DNA of 64,000 nt from Lodderomyces elongisporus (GCF_030384665.1 NC_083676.1:868001-932000), one strand, 5' to 3'. Numbered from the stretch's first letter, positions 49,193-58,832 are shown. Notes: a model not told the origin generated them from the letters alone. Made by a program: numbers and translations.

Positions 49193-50828
49193 TCGCTTGT
49201 TGAGTGAATAGGTCTGGGTATTTCTTTACCATAAATTCATTCTCTCCAACTTTCAATTCATTATCGTCAACTGTGTAGATTCGTCCATCCTTTATTTTGA
49301 TCATTCCTCGTTTAGCAGCGTTTTGTGCTCGGAAGCAAACCTCAGTCTTATGATTTGTTCGTCCACAGACTAGGCAGGGTTCTTTTTGTTTGTTTTGTGA
49401 TTTGGATTCATTTTGTCGTGAATTTATCAAAGTCATCTTCGCCGTATATGTAGTGTTTATAGCGTCCCAGATATCCACATATGATAAATTCATTTCCATG
49501 GCAATTAAATGGTCGTGACTATTTACCTTGATCGAGGTAAGGTAATGTCTGACATCTTCTCCATTAATCCATATTTCCTTTATTTCGGCATCGTCGTCGT
49601 ATCTTTGTACTTTAATTCTGCTGCTCATATATGTAATTATCTGGTCCATAACTCCCCCGAGTTTATTGAATAGGGTTTTGAATAATCGAATCCAAGTCAA
49701 TGCGGGTAAGTCACCAATTTCATTGTTTTCCAAGTAGTTGTCAATTTCGGTCTGAACTATGATCATCACACTTTTAGGGTCCACATTTGGTTTGATGACC
49801 CTGTTTACTTCTCCGATGATATCAACGTAATGCTCTTCTGATGCTTTCTTTCCCCACTCTTCTAGAATACGATGGTACTTGATTGGTTTATGCTGTTCGT
49901 TTCCTTTTCTTTTAGTGGCAGCTTTGACAATGTCCAACAATGTTTCATTTTTGACCAGTTGTGCTACAGCAATAACTTCTTCTCTGAGTAAGTAATCAGG
50001 AATAAAATAAGTATGTTTATACCAAATCAACTTCCTTAACCAAAAGAAGAATCCATCAAAGTCTTTAGAAGTGGGTGAAGGAAATTTCTGGGCATCATAA
50101 CGTTTTATAGCTAATTCATCTTGATGTGTTCTGATAAGTTTGGTTGACAATTCATTGTAGTGAGCAATAAATACTTTCTCGACGTTGGGGTCGGGTCTTC
50201 TAATGTAAGGAATATCTTCAATTCTTTCATTATCGATGAATCTCTTCCTGTAGTCGTTTATCTTCTGACACGTTGCTTCATATCCTTTTATCATGACTTC
50301 AACTGGTCCACCCCCTTGGGCGTACGAAACTCCATCGTATATAGCCAGAGGTTGGAATAACATATTGGTTGTTTCTTTGTCTTTAAAGGAATGGGCAGAC
50401 AGGAAGGATTCACTAAGGTGATTCTTTTGGGTGGACGGGGTCGATTGGGCTTGATCACCAATGTGACCATCGTCCACTCTTGGTTTGTTTGACAGGTCAT
50501 GTAACTTTTCTGTCAAGTCAGCGACTAACATTGTTAATCTGTTAACAGTTGCTCTCAAATCTGCATTCTCACTGTTAACTTTAGCTAAGGTAGTGGCTAC
50601 ATTTTGGTTGCTGATAGTGTCGTCTGTTTTCTCCTCAATGGGTTTATCCTTCTGGACTCCCCCTTTTGATGTAACGTGGTTCTCCTCGATTCCACTATCA
50701 TCCTCTGATGAGTTACTAATCTCAGACGTGGCGGATGAGTTAACATTATCCAAGGTAGGTGCGTTTAAAACTGCGTTGGGTTGAGCGGTATGGTTAGGAT
50801 CCGCGTGATGTATGTCTGAGTAAGGCAT
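49170..50828 (-). CDS. gag: Retrotransposon Gag (capsid/nucleocapsid)
   Basis: A 552-aa structural protein that assembles virus-like particles in the cytoplasm. The N-terminus is acidic/Ser-Asn-rich, with a short coiled-coil-like heptad stretch (ATTLAKVNSENADLRATVNR, about residues 80-99). The central part is a helical capsid-like region with many charged residues. Near residue 482 is a CCHC zinc knuckle, CLVCGRTNHKTEVC (C-X2-C-X4-H-X4-C), typical of nucleocapsid. The gag stop at 49172-49170 overlaps the pol frame. The ATG at 50828 follows a leader of about 825 nt from the 5' LTR. Confidence 0.93.
   Translation of the reverse strand: MPYSDIHHADPNHTAQPNAVLNAPTLDNVNSSATSEISNSSEDDSGIEENHVTSKGGVQKDKPIEEKTDDTISNQNVATTLAKVNSENADLRATVNRLTMLVADLTEKLHDLSNKPRVDDGHIGDQAQSTPSTQKNHLSESFLSAHSFKDKETTNMLFQPLAIYDGVSYAQGGGPVEVMIKGYEATCQKINDYRKRFIDNERIEDIPYIRRPDPNVEKVFIAHYNELSTKLIRTHQDELAIKRYDAQKFPSPTSKDFDGFFFWLRKLIWYKHTYFIPDYLLREEVIAVAQLVKNETLLDIVKAATKRKGNEQHKPIKYHRILEEWGKKASEEHYVDIIGEVNRVIKPNVDPKSVMIIVQTEIDNYLENNEIGDLPALTWIRLFKTLFNKLGGVMDQIITYMSSRIKVQRYDDDAEIKEIWINGEDVRHYLTSIKVNSHDHLIAMEMNLSYVDIWDAINTTYTAKMTLINSRQNESKSQNKQKEPCLVCGRTNHKTEVCFRAQNAAKRGMIKIKDGRIYTVDDNELKVGENEFMVKKYPDLFTQQARHREGGN
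49190..49196 (-). promoter_or_regulatory. Putative +1 ribosomal frameshift site GCG-AGG-C
   Basis: In gag frame the sequence reads CAA GCG AGG C. Ty3 shifts +1 at GCG-AGU-U and Ty1 at CUU-AGG-C. This heptamer combines the Ty3 P-site codon with the Ty1 A-site codon. A +1 slip skips the A and enters GGC of the pol frame. The gag frame ends 18 nt later, and the pol frame is closed by a TAA about 30 nt upstream, so the shift must occur in this short overlap. Confidence 0.75.
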
Positions 50829-51111
50829 TTGTTGGCTTGTTAATAACGTTGATGTCTCGTGATGGGTGTGTGGTTTATTTGTACGTTTCCGGTTATGTAG
50901 TATGACCGGCTCGTCAAACCTTTCTTCGGGGACTTAAGGTATTATTTATACATTTGTCCACTTGACTTTGTGTGATACAAATATATCCTTGGTATATGAT
51001 GATCACTGGGCGGTGTGTTAAATCACATCTGATTCCCAAATGGTAATGCTTCACAATATCCTCATATCCATGGGTAGTGTACATGTACAAGGTCTAATCT
51101 TCAATGGTTGT

Positions 51112-51494
51112 GTTTTAGTGTAGGATTCTAAGGTCAAACGCCTTAAGGAGCACTTCCTCCCATAGGTTGTTTTAGTGTAGGATTCTAAGTTCAAACGCCT
51201 TAAGGAGCACTTCCTCCCGAGTTGGTTTAGTGTAGGATTTTAAGTTCAAACGCCTTAAGGAGCACTTCCTCCCGAGTTGGTTTAGTGTAGGATTCTAAGT
51301 TCTAAATGCCTTAAGGAGCACTTCCTCCCAAGTTGGTTTAGTGTAGGATTCTAAGTTCTAATGCCTTAAGGAGCACTTCCTCCCGAGTTGGTTTAGTGTA
51401 GGATTCTAAGTTCTAATGCCTTAAGGAGCACTTCCTCCCGAGTTGGTTTAGTGTAGGATTCTAAGTTCTAATGCCTTAAGGAGCACTTCCTCCC
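51112..51494 (-). repeat. Seven tandem copies of a 55-bp unit in the retrotransposon leader
   Basis: Each unit reads GTTTAGTGTAGGATTCTAAG, then a variable GTTC(A/T)AA block, then GCCTTAAGGAGCACTTCCTC. Copies nearest the LTR are almost identical, while those toward gag diverge and vary by a few bases. Each carries a small inverted repeat AGGA-N5-TCCT and the palindrome CCTTAAGG, so the RNA would form a regular array of stem-loops. Confidence 0.92.
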
Positions 51495-51632
51495 TCTATT
51501 CTAGGTAGTGAGACTTTCGCGACAGTGACACACCTAGTTCGACAAATTATTTCAAACTCTATGACACCAGTCAGTATGAATCACAAGTTGCAGTACCAAA
51601 GGTCTGCAACAAGTGCAGGAATGGTCGAAGTT

Positions 51633-51649
51633 CCTGCTAGGGACCACCA
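51633..51649 (-). other. Putative primer-binding site
   Basis: On the element strand, three nt after the 5' LTR end, comes TGGTGGTCCCTAGCAGG. It starts with the TGG expected to pair with a tRNA CCA end. I could not assign the tRNA. The inverted sequence around 51615-51637 forms a GCAGGAA/TTCCTGC stem. Confidence 0.5.
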
Positions 51650-51652
51650 AAA

Positions 51653-52113
51653 TGTCACATAGCAACGTTACTCAACGTAAGTGTGCGACTGCTGTGCACT
51701 AGGTTATCGCTACCTGCTCACTAGTACCAGCTATTCTATTTACAACCTAACTGGCTATATTCTGACTAAGTGATTTCGTAACTGTTCTTACCATGATCAT
51801 GGTATGGTGTTTAAGTGTAAGAAGTAAATTGTCTCATACAATACTCAAGTGAAGGGAATTAGTAGAGTGGCCATTCTCTACCAATATTCACTGATTTGCG
51901 TTATACTTGTTGTGACCGTAAAATGTGTTATTTATCGATAATTCTATACAATTTGATAGAAGTCTAGAGTGCGACTTCTACCCACTATTTATATCCTTCT
52001 ATACTAACTTAATTTGTTTGTTCTCTCATTACCCTGAATAATTGGTAATGACACTAATTTCTGTTTCACAGAAATGATGGCATAATGCGACTTACTTAAG
52101 TCGCTATGTGACA
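51653..52113 (-). repeat. 5' LTR of the retrotransposon (461 bp)
   Basis: I read it as identical, base for base, to 44300-44760. On the element strand a TATAAATA box lies at 51993-51986, about 120 nt into the LTR, so transcription would start near its middle and run away from GEF1. The LTR also carries the 16-bp palindrome (51789-51804) and the terminal hairpins. Confidence 0.96.
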
Positions 52114-52118
52114 ACATA
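52114..52118. repeat. Target-site duplication, right copy
   Basis: ACATA directly after the right LTR, matching 44295-44299. Confidence 0.92.
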
Positions 52119-52309
52119 TTTATTTACTTATTTATTTCTTCCTTTATTTACTTATTTTTTATTTTATCTTTTTTTTTTTTGATACCACTGACTGATTAGT
52201 AGTGTTAGCTATAAATAATACATCCAACGTCTTCCAAAACCACTTTTATAGCATCACTGATGGACCAGTCCACCTACTTTTTCAACACCAAAAAAGAAAT
52301 TCTACACGA

Positions 52310-54598
52310 ATGTCCACGTTAGACAGACTTGAACATTTTGATGACCCGTTGGCTCGGTACTCGCCATCTCTTCGAAATACAGAGACAGGACTCTGGACAA
52401 AACAAGAACAAATCAGGGAAGTGCAACGATTCAATGATTTTCGAACCATTGATTGGGTCGAAGATGAACTCGACGAGCAGAAACAGCGACTATTGAAAGT
52501 GAGGCACATTTCGAGCAGGGGAAACAACTTTAGAGACAAGATGCTATCGCAAACTTTCAATTGGGTTGTATTAGCAAGTATGGGTATAGTCATTGGACTT
52601 ATTGCGGGTACCTTGAATATCGTGACATCATTTCTTGCAAGTATTCGAATGGGCCATTGTAAAGGAGCTTTTTATTTAAATGAATCATTCTGCTGTTGGG
52701 GTGAAAGTTCTACTGAGCACTGCTCAAAATGGCAGACGTGGTCGCTGTTTAGTGGCCTTAATTATATAATGTATGTTTTGCTTTCCATCACGATGTCATT
52801 CATCGCAGCCAAGCTTGTCAAGTTTTTTGCACCATTGGCTGCCGGCTCTGGAATTTCGGAAATCAAGTGTATTATTTCCGGGTTTGTGATGGACGGGTTT
52901 TTAGGCTGGTGGACTCTTTTCATCAAGAGCATTGGTTTACCACTTGCAATTGGTTCAGGTTTGAGTTTGGGTAAGGAAGGGCCTAGTGTTCATTACGCAG
53001 TGTGCGTTGGGAACTCGCTAGCGAAATTGGTCAACAAGTATAAGAAATCGGCGTCAAAGGGAAGAGAGTTCCTCACTGCAACCGCAGCGGCAGGCGTTGC
53101 AGTTGCATTTGGTTCCCCAATGGGCGGTGTTTTGTTTGCAATTGAAGAAATGTCCTCTGTTTTCCAGCTATCAACATTGTGGAAGTCTTATTTCTGTTCA
53201 TTGGTTGCAGTGACAACCTTAGCAGCAATGAACCCATTTCGCACCGGCCAGTTAGTCTTGTTCGAGGTGACATACGATACAAACTGGCACTACTTTGAAA
53301 TTCCAGTTTACGTACTTCTCGGTGTATTTGGAGGTGTTTACGGGATAGTGGTCTCGAAACTCAATATCCGTGTTGTTGCATTTCGCAAAAAGTATCTTGG
53401 TAATTGGGCAATCAGAGAAGTGTTTGTGCTCACATTACTCACGTCGAGCTTTTCGTATTTCAACCAATTTCTTCGACTCGATATGACGGAGTGTATGCAA
53501 ATATTATTCCATGAATGTGATGCTAATTTCAACAATCCCATATGCGATCCTGACCAAAAGAAAGTCGGAATGTTTGTGTCTTTGATGTTCGCCACAGTTG
53601 CAAGAATGGGACTCACTATTATTACATACGGATGCAAGGTGCCTGCAGGGATATTTGTTCCTTCCATGGCAGCTGGTGCAATGTTTGGCAGGGCCATCGG
53701 AATCCTAGTTGATTACATCTATAAACTGCACCCCGAATCATTTCTCTTTTCGGCGTGTAGTGAAAACGAGAGATGCATTATTCCAGGAACATATGCATTC
53801 TTGGGTGCTGCAGCAGGACTTTGCGGTATCACTGACTTGACGGTTACAGTGGTGATCATCATGTTTGAGTTAACAGGCGCTGTGCGATACATCATTCCTA
53901 CAATGATTGTTGTTGCTATAACAAAGAGTATAAATGATAAGTGGGGTAAAGGAGGCATCGCGGACCAAATGATTTTGTTTAATGGCTTACCCTTGATTGA
54001 TTCTAAAGAGGATTACACATTTGGCACTACTGTGGAATCAGCCATGTCTCCTGTGGTGACTGCATTTTCCACTGACGCAGACGATGCTTTGACTATTGGG
54101 CAGTTGAAAAAAACATTGCGCAAAACAAGCTATAGAGGTTTTCCCGTGATATATTCTGGAAGTAATCCCAAAATCTATGGCTATGTGTCAAGATATGAGC
54201 TTGAGCATATCTTGCTGCGACACGTCAATGTTAACGACTACGCAATTTGCAATTTTAACAAAGAAAAAGATGGGTCAACAGATAAGGTGGCATTCAGCTC
54301 AGTTGTCAATAGATCACCATTAACAGTGAGCATCAATGCTAGCTTAGAGTCTGTGCTCGATATGTTTGTCAAGCTAGGTCCCAGGTACATTTTGGTAGAG
54401 CTGGAGAGTACACTTGTGGGGATCATCACTAGAAAGGATGTTTTGCGATATGAGTATTCGAGGCACCCACAAGATGCGAAGGAGTCGGATAATAATGCGC
54501 AAGATGAAAAAATTTGGCAATTTATGAATTTACTAGCGTTGTCAGCGAGAAAGAATTTGGGTAAAATTTTACACAACGATTCAAATAGATATGTATAA
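52310..54598 (+). CDS. GEF1: CLC chloride/proton transporter Gef1
   Basis: Voltage-gated CLC-family anion transporter of Golgi and endosomal membranes. It supplies chloride for organelle acidification and copper loading of the iron-uptake oxidase. The protein is 762 aa from the ATG at 52310 (779 in S. cerevisiae). The frame is open back to 52202, but without an ATG. CLC signatures are GSGISEIKCI, GKEGPSVHY (residues 221-229, gating Glu223), GGVLFAIEEMSSVF, and GIFVPSMAAGAMFGR. About ten to twelve hydrophobic segments span residues 75-560. Two CBS domains follow: one with TIGQLKKTLRKTSYRGFPV and one ending GIITRKDVLRYEY. The retrotransposon LTR ends about 190 bp before the start codon and may have replaced upstream promoter elements. 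Confidence 0.95.
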   Translation: MSTLDRLEHFDDPLARYSPSLRNTETGLWTKQEQIREVQRFNDFRTIDWVEDELDEQKQRLLKVRHISSRGNNFRDKMLSQTFNWVVLASMGIVIGLIAGTLNIVTSFLASIRMGHCKGAFYLNESFCCWGESSTEHCSKWQTWSLFSGLNYIMYVLLSITMSFIAAKLVKFFAPLAAGSGISEIKCIISGFVMDGFLGWWTLFIKSIGLPLAIGSGLSLGKEGPSVHYAVCVGNSLAKLVNKYKKSASKGREFLTATAAAGVAVAFGSPMGGVLFAIEEMSSVFQLSTLWKSYFCSLVAVTTLAAMNPFRTGQLVLFEVTYDTNWHYFEIPVYVLLGVFGGVYGIVVSKLNIRVVAFRKKYLGNWAIREVFVLTLLTSSFSYFNQFLRLDMTECMQILFHECDANFNNPICDPDQKKVGMFVSLMFATVARMGLTIITYGCKVPAGIFVPSMAAGAMFGRAIGILVDYIYKLHPESFLFSACSENERCIIPGTYAFLGAAAGLCGITDLTVTVVIIMFELTGAVRYIIPTMIVVAITKSINDKWGKGGIADQMILFNGLPLIDSKEDYTFGTTVESAMSPVVTAFSTDADDALTIGQLKKTLRKTSYRGFPVIYSGSNPKIYGYVSRYELEHILLRHVNVNDYAICNFNKEKDGSTDKVAFSSVVNRSPLTVSINASLESVLDMFVKLGPRYILVELESTLVGIITRKDVLRYEYSRHPQDAKESDNNAQDEKIWQFMNLLALSARKNLGKILHNDSNRYV

Positions 54599-54830
54599 AC
54601 TTGACAATAACTAAAGAAATGAAAATTACTTTTTCTATTTTTCTTTTTTTTTCCCTCTTTTTCTTTTTCTTGTTTTTGTTTCTGTTTTTGTTTTTGTTTT
54701 GTAATGAAATTCTGATTCTGGCAATTTAGAAAATTTATTAATATGTTTATTTATTCATTCATCGACAAATTTGTAAATTTCCTCATTTATTTATTTAATC
54801 TTTCTGCTTAAATTTCATTTTACCAATTCC

Positions 54831-57800
54831 TCAACCTTTCCATTTTCCGTATTCTTTGTAGTCATTGTACAAAGATTTGAAAAATGCCCGACCTCCAAAG
54901 TCAAGAGCTGCATTAAGAGCATGCAACTGGCTTTGAGATAACACATCGAATATGCTGTAAATACCGCTGGAAATTGTGTCATTTACCGCCTTATCGAAAT
55001 TGAACTTTAATTGAAAGTTGACGTAATTCGTCAACAAGATAGGAACGTGTCGCCTTAAGTACTTTTTGTACTCGTTTGACAATGGAGTTAAACTATGACT
55101 AGAAGTTGGTATTGACAATTTTGATGAAGATGACGATGATGACGATGCTGCTGCTGCTGCTGCTGTTGTTGTTGTTGTGGTGGTGGTGGAATGCTTCTCC
55201 AGCCTATCTTCTACTCTTTTCATGGGCTCACACATATTGTGCAAAAGTCTCAGATACGCACTTGCAGCTTGTACACTGTGTGCTTGCGATCCAACGGTGC
55301 ACAAGTCTTGCAACAAGAAAGTCATAATGTCCATTAGGATATGATGACGGGTTGTCAACTGAAACCTATGGTATAAAAGTATTGATGAAAGCACTTGAGT
55401 AGATGCAACATATATACTTTCGCTAACGTTATTGTCACTTTCGGCTCTTACATTCTTGACGATGTTTGAGACCAAATAAATAGTGTTTTCTAAGCCATAC
55501 TGATCAAAAAGGTACGGCTTTGTCGATAATACTTCTCTAGTGATTCTCAAGATGCTGGACACAATACCTGAGTTTGCTTTTGCATTTAATGTGGAAATCG
55601 ACCATATCAATTTAGAAATAAGTTTAGGGTTTGTCCCCTTTCGGGAGCTGTTTAGCAAGGCACATGCAATGGTCAAAGCTCTTGCAGAATTTACAGAACC
55701 AGCTTGGTTGAGAAATCCAAGGAATTCTGCAATTATATCGTCTTGAGCAGCAACATCCATCGATTGTCGTTCAAAATAACAGCACAGTGCAATTAACGCA
55801 TCTTCTTCGCCCAAAGACAGATTAATCAACAATAACCCCAAAAAATAAATTGCATATTTCCGAGATACTGGCATTATCTTGGCAATCAACTTTGTCAATG
55901 TCGAGCTCATAGTTGCATCTTTCAAGCTCATGGCGTCGAAACTTGATATTCCAGTAGTAATTTGTTCAAATGTTGCTTCAGATGCAATCGCACAACTGAC
56001 TAAACTTTGCAACATACTAGATCTTGTCACTTTATCATCTCTGTAATTGTTTAAAGCAATTAAACAGTATGATATGAATGTTTCGCGAAGTTTTTGTATC
56101 GCTGCAAATGAGTCGGTGGTACATTCTTTAAGTATTATTGTCACAATCTCCAACTCACATGTCATATCAAATTTGTCCAGCGAAAGTGAGGTAAGCAACA
56201 GCTCAATTACATTGGAGATATACCTGAATGACTCTTTGTCTTTTATTTGCTTAAAATGAGCTGCAAAGATCAATGAAACAATACCTTCAACCAACTCTTT
56301 ACTTTCCTTCTTCATGTCCTCGTCATGTTCGTGGAAAGTCATGCCATTCACATCCTGCTCAAGTTTTTTTAATACTTCAAACTTGGTTTCTAAATTTGAA
56401 TGCAAACTCATTCCCTTTAATAAGTGCTTTATACAATAAAGTTTATCATTTGAAGGAACTTTGAAATACTGTTCAACAAGCTCATCAATTATTTCCTTTC
56501 TTATCCTCTTTGGAATGCAAGCTACTGGGAAATGCAATATAACACTAGGCTCTGGTCTTTGCAGTAATGCTTTTGACACAAGAGTTACAAATTTTTGTTG
56601 CTCAAAAAATTCATCAGGAATGTTTTTAAACGAAGCAAACTTGATGAGAAATACCGCCAACTTGTTCAAATTTTCAGTTGAAAAACAATGATTGAGCACA
56701 GTGAACCACCTTTTGGTTACTGATGTGACTAGTGACAGATCAGAGTCTTTAAAAGCATTCAAAATTTTCAAGAAACCATCCTGCTGTTCATTAGTTATTG
56801 AACTGATTTTGCTCAATTCATAGAGACGAAACACAACGTAGTAGTAGTAAGGATCGGATTCTAAACTTTTAAGCAGCAATTCGGAGACCAAATAATTGAC
56901 ATTAGAATCGGGGTACAAACACAAAATATTGTAATGTACATGCCAAGATTCACCGCATGCCTCTTTAAGATTAGTCAATAACATTTCCTTTACGGCAGAT
57001 ACAGTCTGAGCATTGGTGTTCCTTAATCCATCGGTGATGGCTATACTGAGCGCAGATATTGTAGTAGGATCCAATTGAGAAATAAAGTCGAGTACTTCCT
57101 TCAACTGTCGCGTTGAAAGCAAACGCACCAACAGTGCAACATGGCTCACAAACTCCGTGGTTTCCCATACCTCGTCTTTCTTTAAGACTTTTGGCCAGAT
57201 CTTTGTAAAGAATTCAACGAGCTCTCTGTTTTTTGCATAAGAATCAACAACAACTTTGGCAACAGCAAGGACTTTGTCATCCAAATTGAACGCGGTATTG
57301 TACTTCTCAAAGATAAATTTGGACTTGCTAGTTGCAAGCTCACTGTTGGTTTGAAATATGAGCTTGACCATATCCCAATCTAAATCAATAAACTTCTTGT
57401 CTTTAATCTCTCTGGTGTATAGCTCTTCAACAAATTTCAGGGACAAAGTACCATTTAGATCAACAAGTTTATGAAGAAGCAGCACAGAAAGCTCAGGAAA
57501 AATAGAAGTAAGCACCACGTAAAGTTGCTCCAAATGAACCACATTCTTTGAGCTGATCTCTGCAACAGCCATACTAAACAATGTTTCAATATTGTGCTGC
57601 GTAACATCATCTGGCAGTAAAAGTCTTTCTATTTTAGTTGTAAATTCGGTATAATGTTCCGGTAAAAAAGCCTTTTCGATAAATAATTGTCTCAATGCGG
57701 GCAGCTCAGTGCTTTGACCACCTACAACCTTAACAAATAATGCCAAACAATCATCCATGAACTTTGCATATATTTTTTTACTGGAACCATTTTGTGTAGC

Positions 57801-58379
57801 ACGATCCCAGGATTGCCGGTATAGTTGTGCGATGATACTTGACCATCGCGGATACTCATTGTTACTTCTTAAAGCATATTTCAAGTATTCTTTAAGCAAG
57901 GAATTGGCGGTCGACTCTTCAATTTCCAAATACACATTCCTTTGAATCCACTCGGTAATTTCAAATGCACGGCTTAAACACTCATGATTTGTATTTTCAC
58001 AAGCTAATAAATCAATTAAAATGTCGTATAGTTTCAAGTTTTCAATAAGTCTATTTCGACGTGCAACGTCAAGCCGCAGTATCTTTAGTACCTGCTCAAG
58101 TAACTCCCACACTTCCATCTCATATTTCCAATGGTAAAATTTTGACTTTGTAGACGATCTGTCGTTCAATCGGTCGATTAATAAAGATAGAATAAACATC
58201 GTACTATCAGGAAAGTAGATGTCAAAATCATTATTGAGAACTTTGTGTGCACATTTGACGATTGTATCTAACGGCTCAGTACTGGACCGTAGCAATTTGG
58301 TAATTGCTTCAGCCGAAGTTGACTTGTTCATCACGTTCTGGTCTTGCAAATACAGCAGTCGATTCGTGCTATGGATCAT
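54831..58379 (-). CDS. URB2: Nucleolar pre-rRNA processing protein Urb2/Npa2
   Basis: Large helical nucleolar protein needed for early 60S assembly with Npa1/Urb1, Rsa3, Dbp6 and Nop8. The 1182-aa product (1174 in S. cerevisiae) is alpha-helical throughout with no membrane segment or catalytic motif. The diagnostic part is the C-terminal Urb2 domain: HVPILLTNYVNFQLKF, SGIYSIFDVLSQSQLHALNAALDFGGRAFFKSLY, and the ending YKEYGKWKG. Just before it is a Thr/Ala/Ser repeat tract (about 55130-55195), a microsatellite insertion in coding sequence. The rest diverges quickly between species, so the call rests on the C-terminus and the matching total length. Confidence 0.87.
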   Translation of the reverse strand: MIHSTNRLLYLQDQNVMNKSTSAEAITKLLRSSTEPLDTIVKCAHKVLNNDFDIYFPDSTMFILSLLIDRLNDRSSTKSKFYHWKYEMEVWELLEQVLKILRLDVARRNRLIENLKLYDILIDLLACENTNHECLSRAFEITEWIQRNVYLEIEESTANSLLKEYLKYALRSNNEYPRWSSIIAQLYRQSWDRATQNGSSKKIYAKFMDDCLALFVKVVGGQSTELPALRQLFIEKAFLPEHYTEFTTKIERLLLPDDVTQHNIETLFSMAVAEISSKNVVHLEQLYVVLTSIFPELSVLLLHKLVDLNGTLSLKFVEELYTREIKDKKFIDLDWDMVKLIFQTNSELATSKSKFIFEKYNTAFNLDDKVLAVAKVVVDSYAKNRELVEFFTKIWPKVLKKDEVWETTEFVSHVALLVRLLSTRQLKEVLDFISQLDPTTISALSIAITDGLRNTNAQTVSAVKEMLLTNLKEACGESWHVHYNILCLYPDSNVNYLVSELLLKSLESDPYYYYVVFRLYELSKISSITNEQQDGFLKILNAFKDSDLSLVTSVTKRWFTVLNHCFSTENLNKLAVFLIKFASFKNIPDEFFEQQKFVTLVSKALLQRPEPSVILHFPVACIPKRIRKEIIDELVEQYFKVPSNDKLYCIKHLLKGMSLHSNLETKFEVLKKLEQDVNGMTFHEHDEDMKKESKELVEGIVSLIFAAHFKQIKDKESFRYISNVIELLLTSLSLDKFDMTCELEIVTIILKECTTDSFAAIQKLRETFISYCLIALNNYRDDKVTRSSMLQSLVSCAIASEATFEQITTGISSFDAMSLKDATMSSTLTKLIAKIMPVSRKYAIYFLGLLLINLSLGEEDALIALCCYFERQSMDVAAQDDIIAEFLGFLNQAGSVNSARALTIACALLNSSRKGTNPKLISKLIWSISTLNAKANSGIVSSILRITREVLSTKPYLFDQYGLENTIYLVSNIVKNVRAESDNNVSESIYVASTQVLSSILLYHRFQLTTRHHILMDIMTFLLQDLCTVGSQAHSVQAASAYLRLLHNMCEPMKRVEDRLEKHSTTTTTTTTAAAAAASSSSSSSSKLSIPTSSHSLTPLSNEYKKYLRRHVPILLTNYVNFQLKFNFDKAVNDTISSGIYSIFDVLSQSQLHALNAALDFGGRAFFKSLYNDYKEYGKWKG

Positions 58380-58595
58380 TTCTTTTTTGTAGGTTTTGTT
58401 TAAATTTTAATGATAATTATAATAATAATATTTTTTTTTCCGTTTTAAATATTAAACTATTTGCAACGTTTAGAACGATGCTCTTCGCGTACATCTAATC
58501 TAAGGATTTGGAAACAGTGTTCCAGATAGACCAATTTTGTTTTTTTTTTTTCAAAGAAAGACACTCATTAGTGCTAGAAAAATGTATATGCACAA

Positions 58596-58658
<63 letters not shown>

Positions 58659-58832
58659 TAAATATAAATATATCAAAAGTATAAAAGAGCACTTCTCTAC
58701 AACTTGTGGACAATCGGTATGCTTAGTCCACCATTTAAATTTGTTTTATTAAAGAATATGTTTGATCCCAATTTTTTTTTTTTTTAAAAAAAAGTAAATG
58801 TAAAATTTATTAACACTAGAAAAGAACTATAA
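58380..58832. other. Intergenic region between SNU13 3' end and URB2 promoter
   Basis: About 450 bp with a (CA)n-(TA)n compound microsatellite (about 58601-58654), T runs and A/T tracts. No gene. Confidence 0.7.

Larger units (their letters stand above)
50829..51652 (-). other. Retrotransposon 5' leader between LTR and gag
   Basis: About 825 nt of untranslated leader with a primer-binding region next to the LTR, seven 55-bp tandem repeats (51112-51494) and about 280 nt of unique sequence before the gag ATG. No additional frame of note. Confidence 0.75.
44300..52113 (-). mobile_element. Complete Ty3/gypsy LTR retrotransposon (7.8 kb)
   Basis: An intact element of the Metaviridae, read on the minus strand. 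It has two 461-bp LTRs that I read as identical, a 5-bp target duplication, a leader with tandem repeats, gag with a CCHC knuckle, and pol in the order protease, reverse transcriptase, RNase H, integrase. That order defines Ty3/gypsy rather than Ty1/copia. Both reading frames are open to their ends and all catalytic motifs are present apart from an unusual protease DTA. This suggests a recent, possibly still active, insertion. It sits between the divergent methyltransferase and GEF1 genes and splits their shared upstream region. Confidence 0.96.

Noticed and set aside
58600..58680. CA/TA tract as telomeric or centromeric sequence
   Set aside because: Simple compound microsatellite inside a gene-dense arm with no wider array.
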